From Promethearchaeota archaeon (lineage in GTDB: Archaea > Asgardarchaeota > Lokiarchaeia > Sigynarchaeales > SOKP01): a stretch of DNA of 6,272 bases. The position numbers and the translations under genes are program-made. How positions within the stretch are numbered: position 1 is the stretch's first letter; every line of letters begins with the position of its first letter. Location of the stretch: positions 1-6,272 of the forward strand of contig JAHLWJ010000266.1 in the NCBI GenBank assembly GCA_019057975.1. The letters are read 5' to 3'. Below the pieces are notes generated by a model. The model was not told the origin of the DNA, ran no database searches, and saw only the letters and a list, made by a program, of their open reading frames with translations. Below are positions 5,973 to 6,272 of the stretch, piece after piece.

Positions 5973-5999
5973 AGGGTTTACTTCACTCTGCAGAATGAT
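5956..5999 (+). other. 31-nt hairpin insertion in the carbonic anhydrase gene; bulge-helix-bulge-like fold
   Basis: The extra sequence is 5964-5994, with a one-base ambiguity each side because of flanking A. It contains a perfect 6-bp stem, GTGAAG (5969-5974) and CTTCAC (5981-5986), with loop GGTTTA. Outside it, TGCA 5960-5963 pairs with TGCA 5989-5992, and ATCA 5956-5959 pairs with TGAT 5996-5999. Three-base bulges AGG (5964-5966) on the 5' strand and GAA (5993-5995) on the 3' strand flank the 4-bp central helix, the layout cut by archaeal splicing endonuclease. Against this, two mismatches (AT/TC) sit beside the inner stem, and canonical cuts (after 5965 and 5994) remove 29 nt, which does not restore the frame; 28 or 31 nt would. 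Confidence 0.5.
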
Positions 6000-6267
6000 T
6001 CATGGACCTTGTACAATAGAAAACGGTTGTGTTGTCGGAATTGCATCAAATGTATTACATCGGTCAAAACTCGGTGAGGGTTCAGTCCTTGCGGCAGGAG
6101 GGGTGCTCTTGGGTAAAGAAATCCCTCCTAGAAGCCTGGCTGTTGGAATTCCTGCCTCGATTAAAAAAGAGGGAATTTATAAAGGAAAGCTGGAAGGAAC
6201 TAAAATATCCAAACTCTATGCGAAAAAAGGTCAAACTTTCAAACAATTTTTTGACCAAAATTCATAA
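5959..6267 (+). CDS. Gamma-class carbonic anhydrase, C-terminal part (+1 frame)
   Basis: This frame carries the second half of the enzyme: MIHGPCTIENGCVVGIASNVLHRSKLGEGSVLAAGGVLLGKEIPPRSLAVGIPA, the typical last hexapeptide turns with the third metal ligand His (MIHG, residue 15 here), then a charged C-terminal helix ending FKQFFDQNS before TAA (6265-6267). The frame can open at ATG 5959, which overlaps the first half by 14 nt and adds MQGCEGFTSLCR, residues encoded by the insert that have no family counterpart; or at ATG 5995, where homology begins. Sequence quality is high right up to the junction with no further stops or decay, which suggests either a functional split or spliced gene or a very recent lesion. 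No separate ribosome site is evident, though AAGG (5963-5966) is present. Confidence 0.85.
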   Translation: MQGCEGFTSLCRMIHGPCTIENGCVVGIASNVLHRSKLGEGSVLAAGGVLLGKEIPPRSLAVGIPASIKKEGIYKGKLEGTKISKLYAKKGQTFKQFFDQNS

Positions 6268-6272
6268 TAAGG

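Noticed and set aside
5703..6267. Assembly or sequencing error as the whole cause of the carbonic anhydrase break
   Set aside because: A homopolymer slip would be one or two bases; here a structured 31-nt block of non-homopolymer sequence is inserted at a precise point. It remains checkable with raw reads.
1..6272. tRNA, rRNA, CRISPR array or insertion sequence
   Set aside because: No cloverleaf, conserved rRNA stretch, regularly spaced repeat, transposase or terminal inverted repeat was seen on reading both strands.

Overview
The window is a strongly AT-rich stretch, most likely from an archaeon of the Asgard group (Promethearchaeota, Lokiarchaeia-like). Three things point there: AT-rich TATA-type promoters with few or no Shine-Dalgarno sites; isolated, convergent and divergent genes with short spacers; and above all the leucine-rich-repeat (LRR) protein at 1838-3433, whose region around residues 45-180 (QCMYLLINIP, SIDEAAEKLD, GHCSNLQAWAENGYDTR, LTEVGDPLAKKVFKEEIA) matches a module I recall from many Asgard LRR proteins. 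The assignment rests on recall, not on a search.

Layout. The left edge (1-34, minus) may hold the first codons of a gene leaving the window. At 226-393 (minus) lies a 55-residue protein made of a four-heptad coiled coil and a Pro/Gly-rich tail. Diverging from it is a 368-residue winged-helix protein (590-1696, plus) whose promoter carries a perfect 22-bp palindrome, a likely autoregulatory operator. The membrane-anchored LRR protein follows on the same strand. It converges, with a 19-bp gap, on nadA (3453-4397, minus), the quinolinate synthase of NAD biosynthesis. Upstream on the minus strand is a two-gene unit read from a strong TATA box near 5502: a 65-residue unknown protein (5272-5469), then a Nudix hydrolase with two membrane helices (4531-5253). 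Both lie in one reading frame, separated by a single TAA codon. Diverging from that unit is a gamma-class carbonic anhydrase gene (5703-6267, plus).

The most striking point is the carbonic anhydrase gene. It encodes a normal left-handed beta-helix enzyme of about 177 residues, except that about 31 nt sit exactly between two zinc-ligand histidines and shift the frame. The insert and its flanks fold into nested helices with 3-nt bulges on opposite strands, resembling the bulge-helix-bulge substrate of the archaeal splicing endonuclease. The match is imperfect: the canonical 5' cut would not restore the frame. The choices are a tiny intron, a small hairpin insertion that killed the gene, or a split or frameshifted gene.

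Functionally the window looks like ordinary chromosome: NAD synthesis, a nucleotide-type hydrolase, carbonic anhydrase, a regulator and an LRR protein. I see no tRNA, rRNA, CRISPR array, transposase or integrase.
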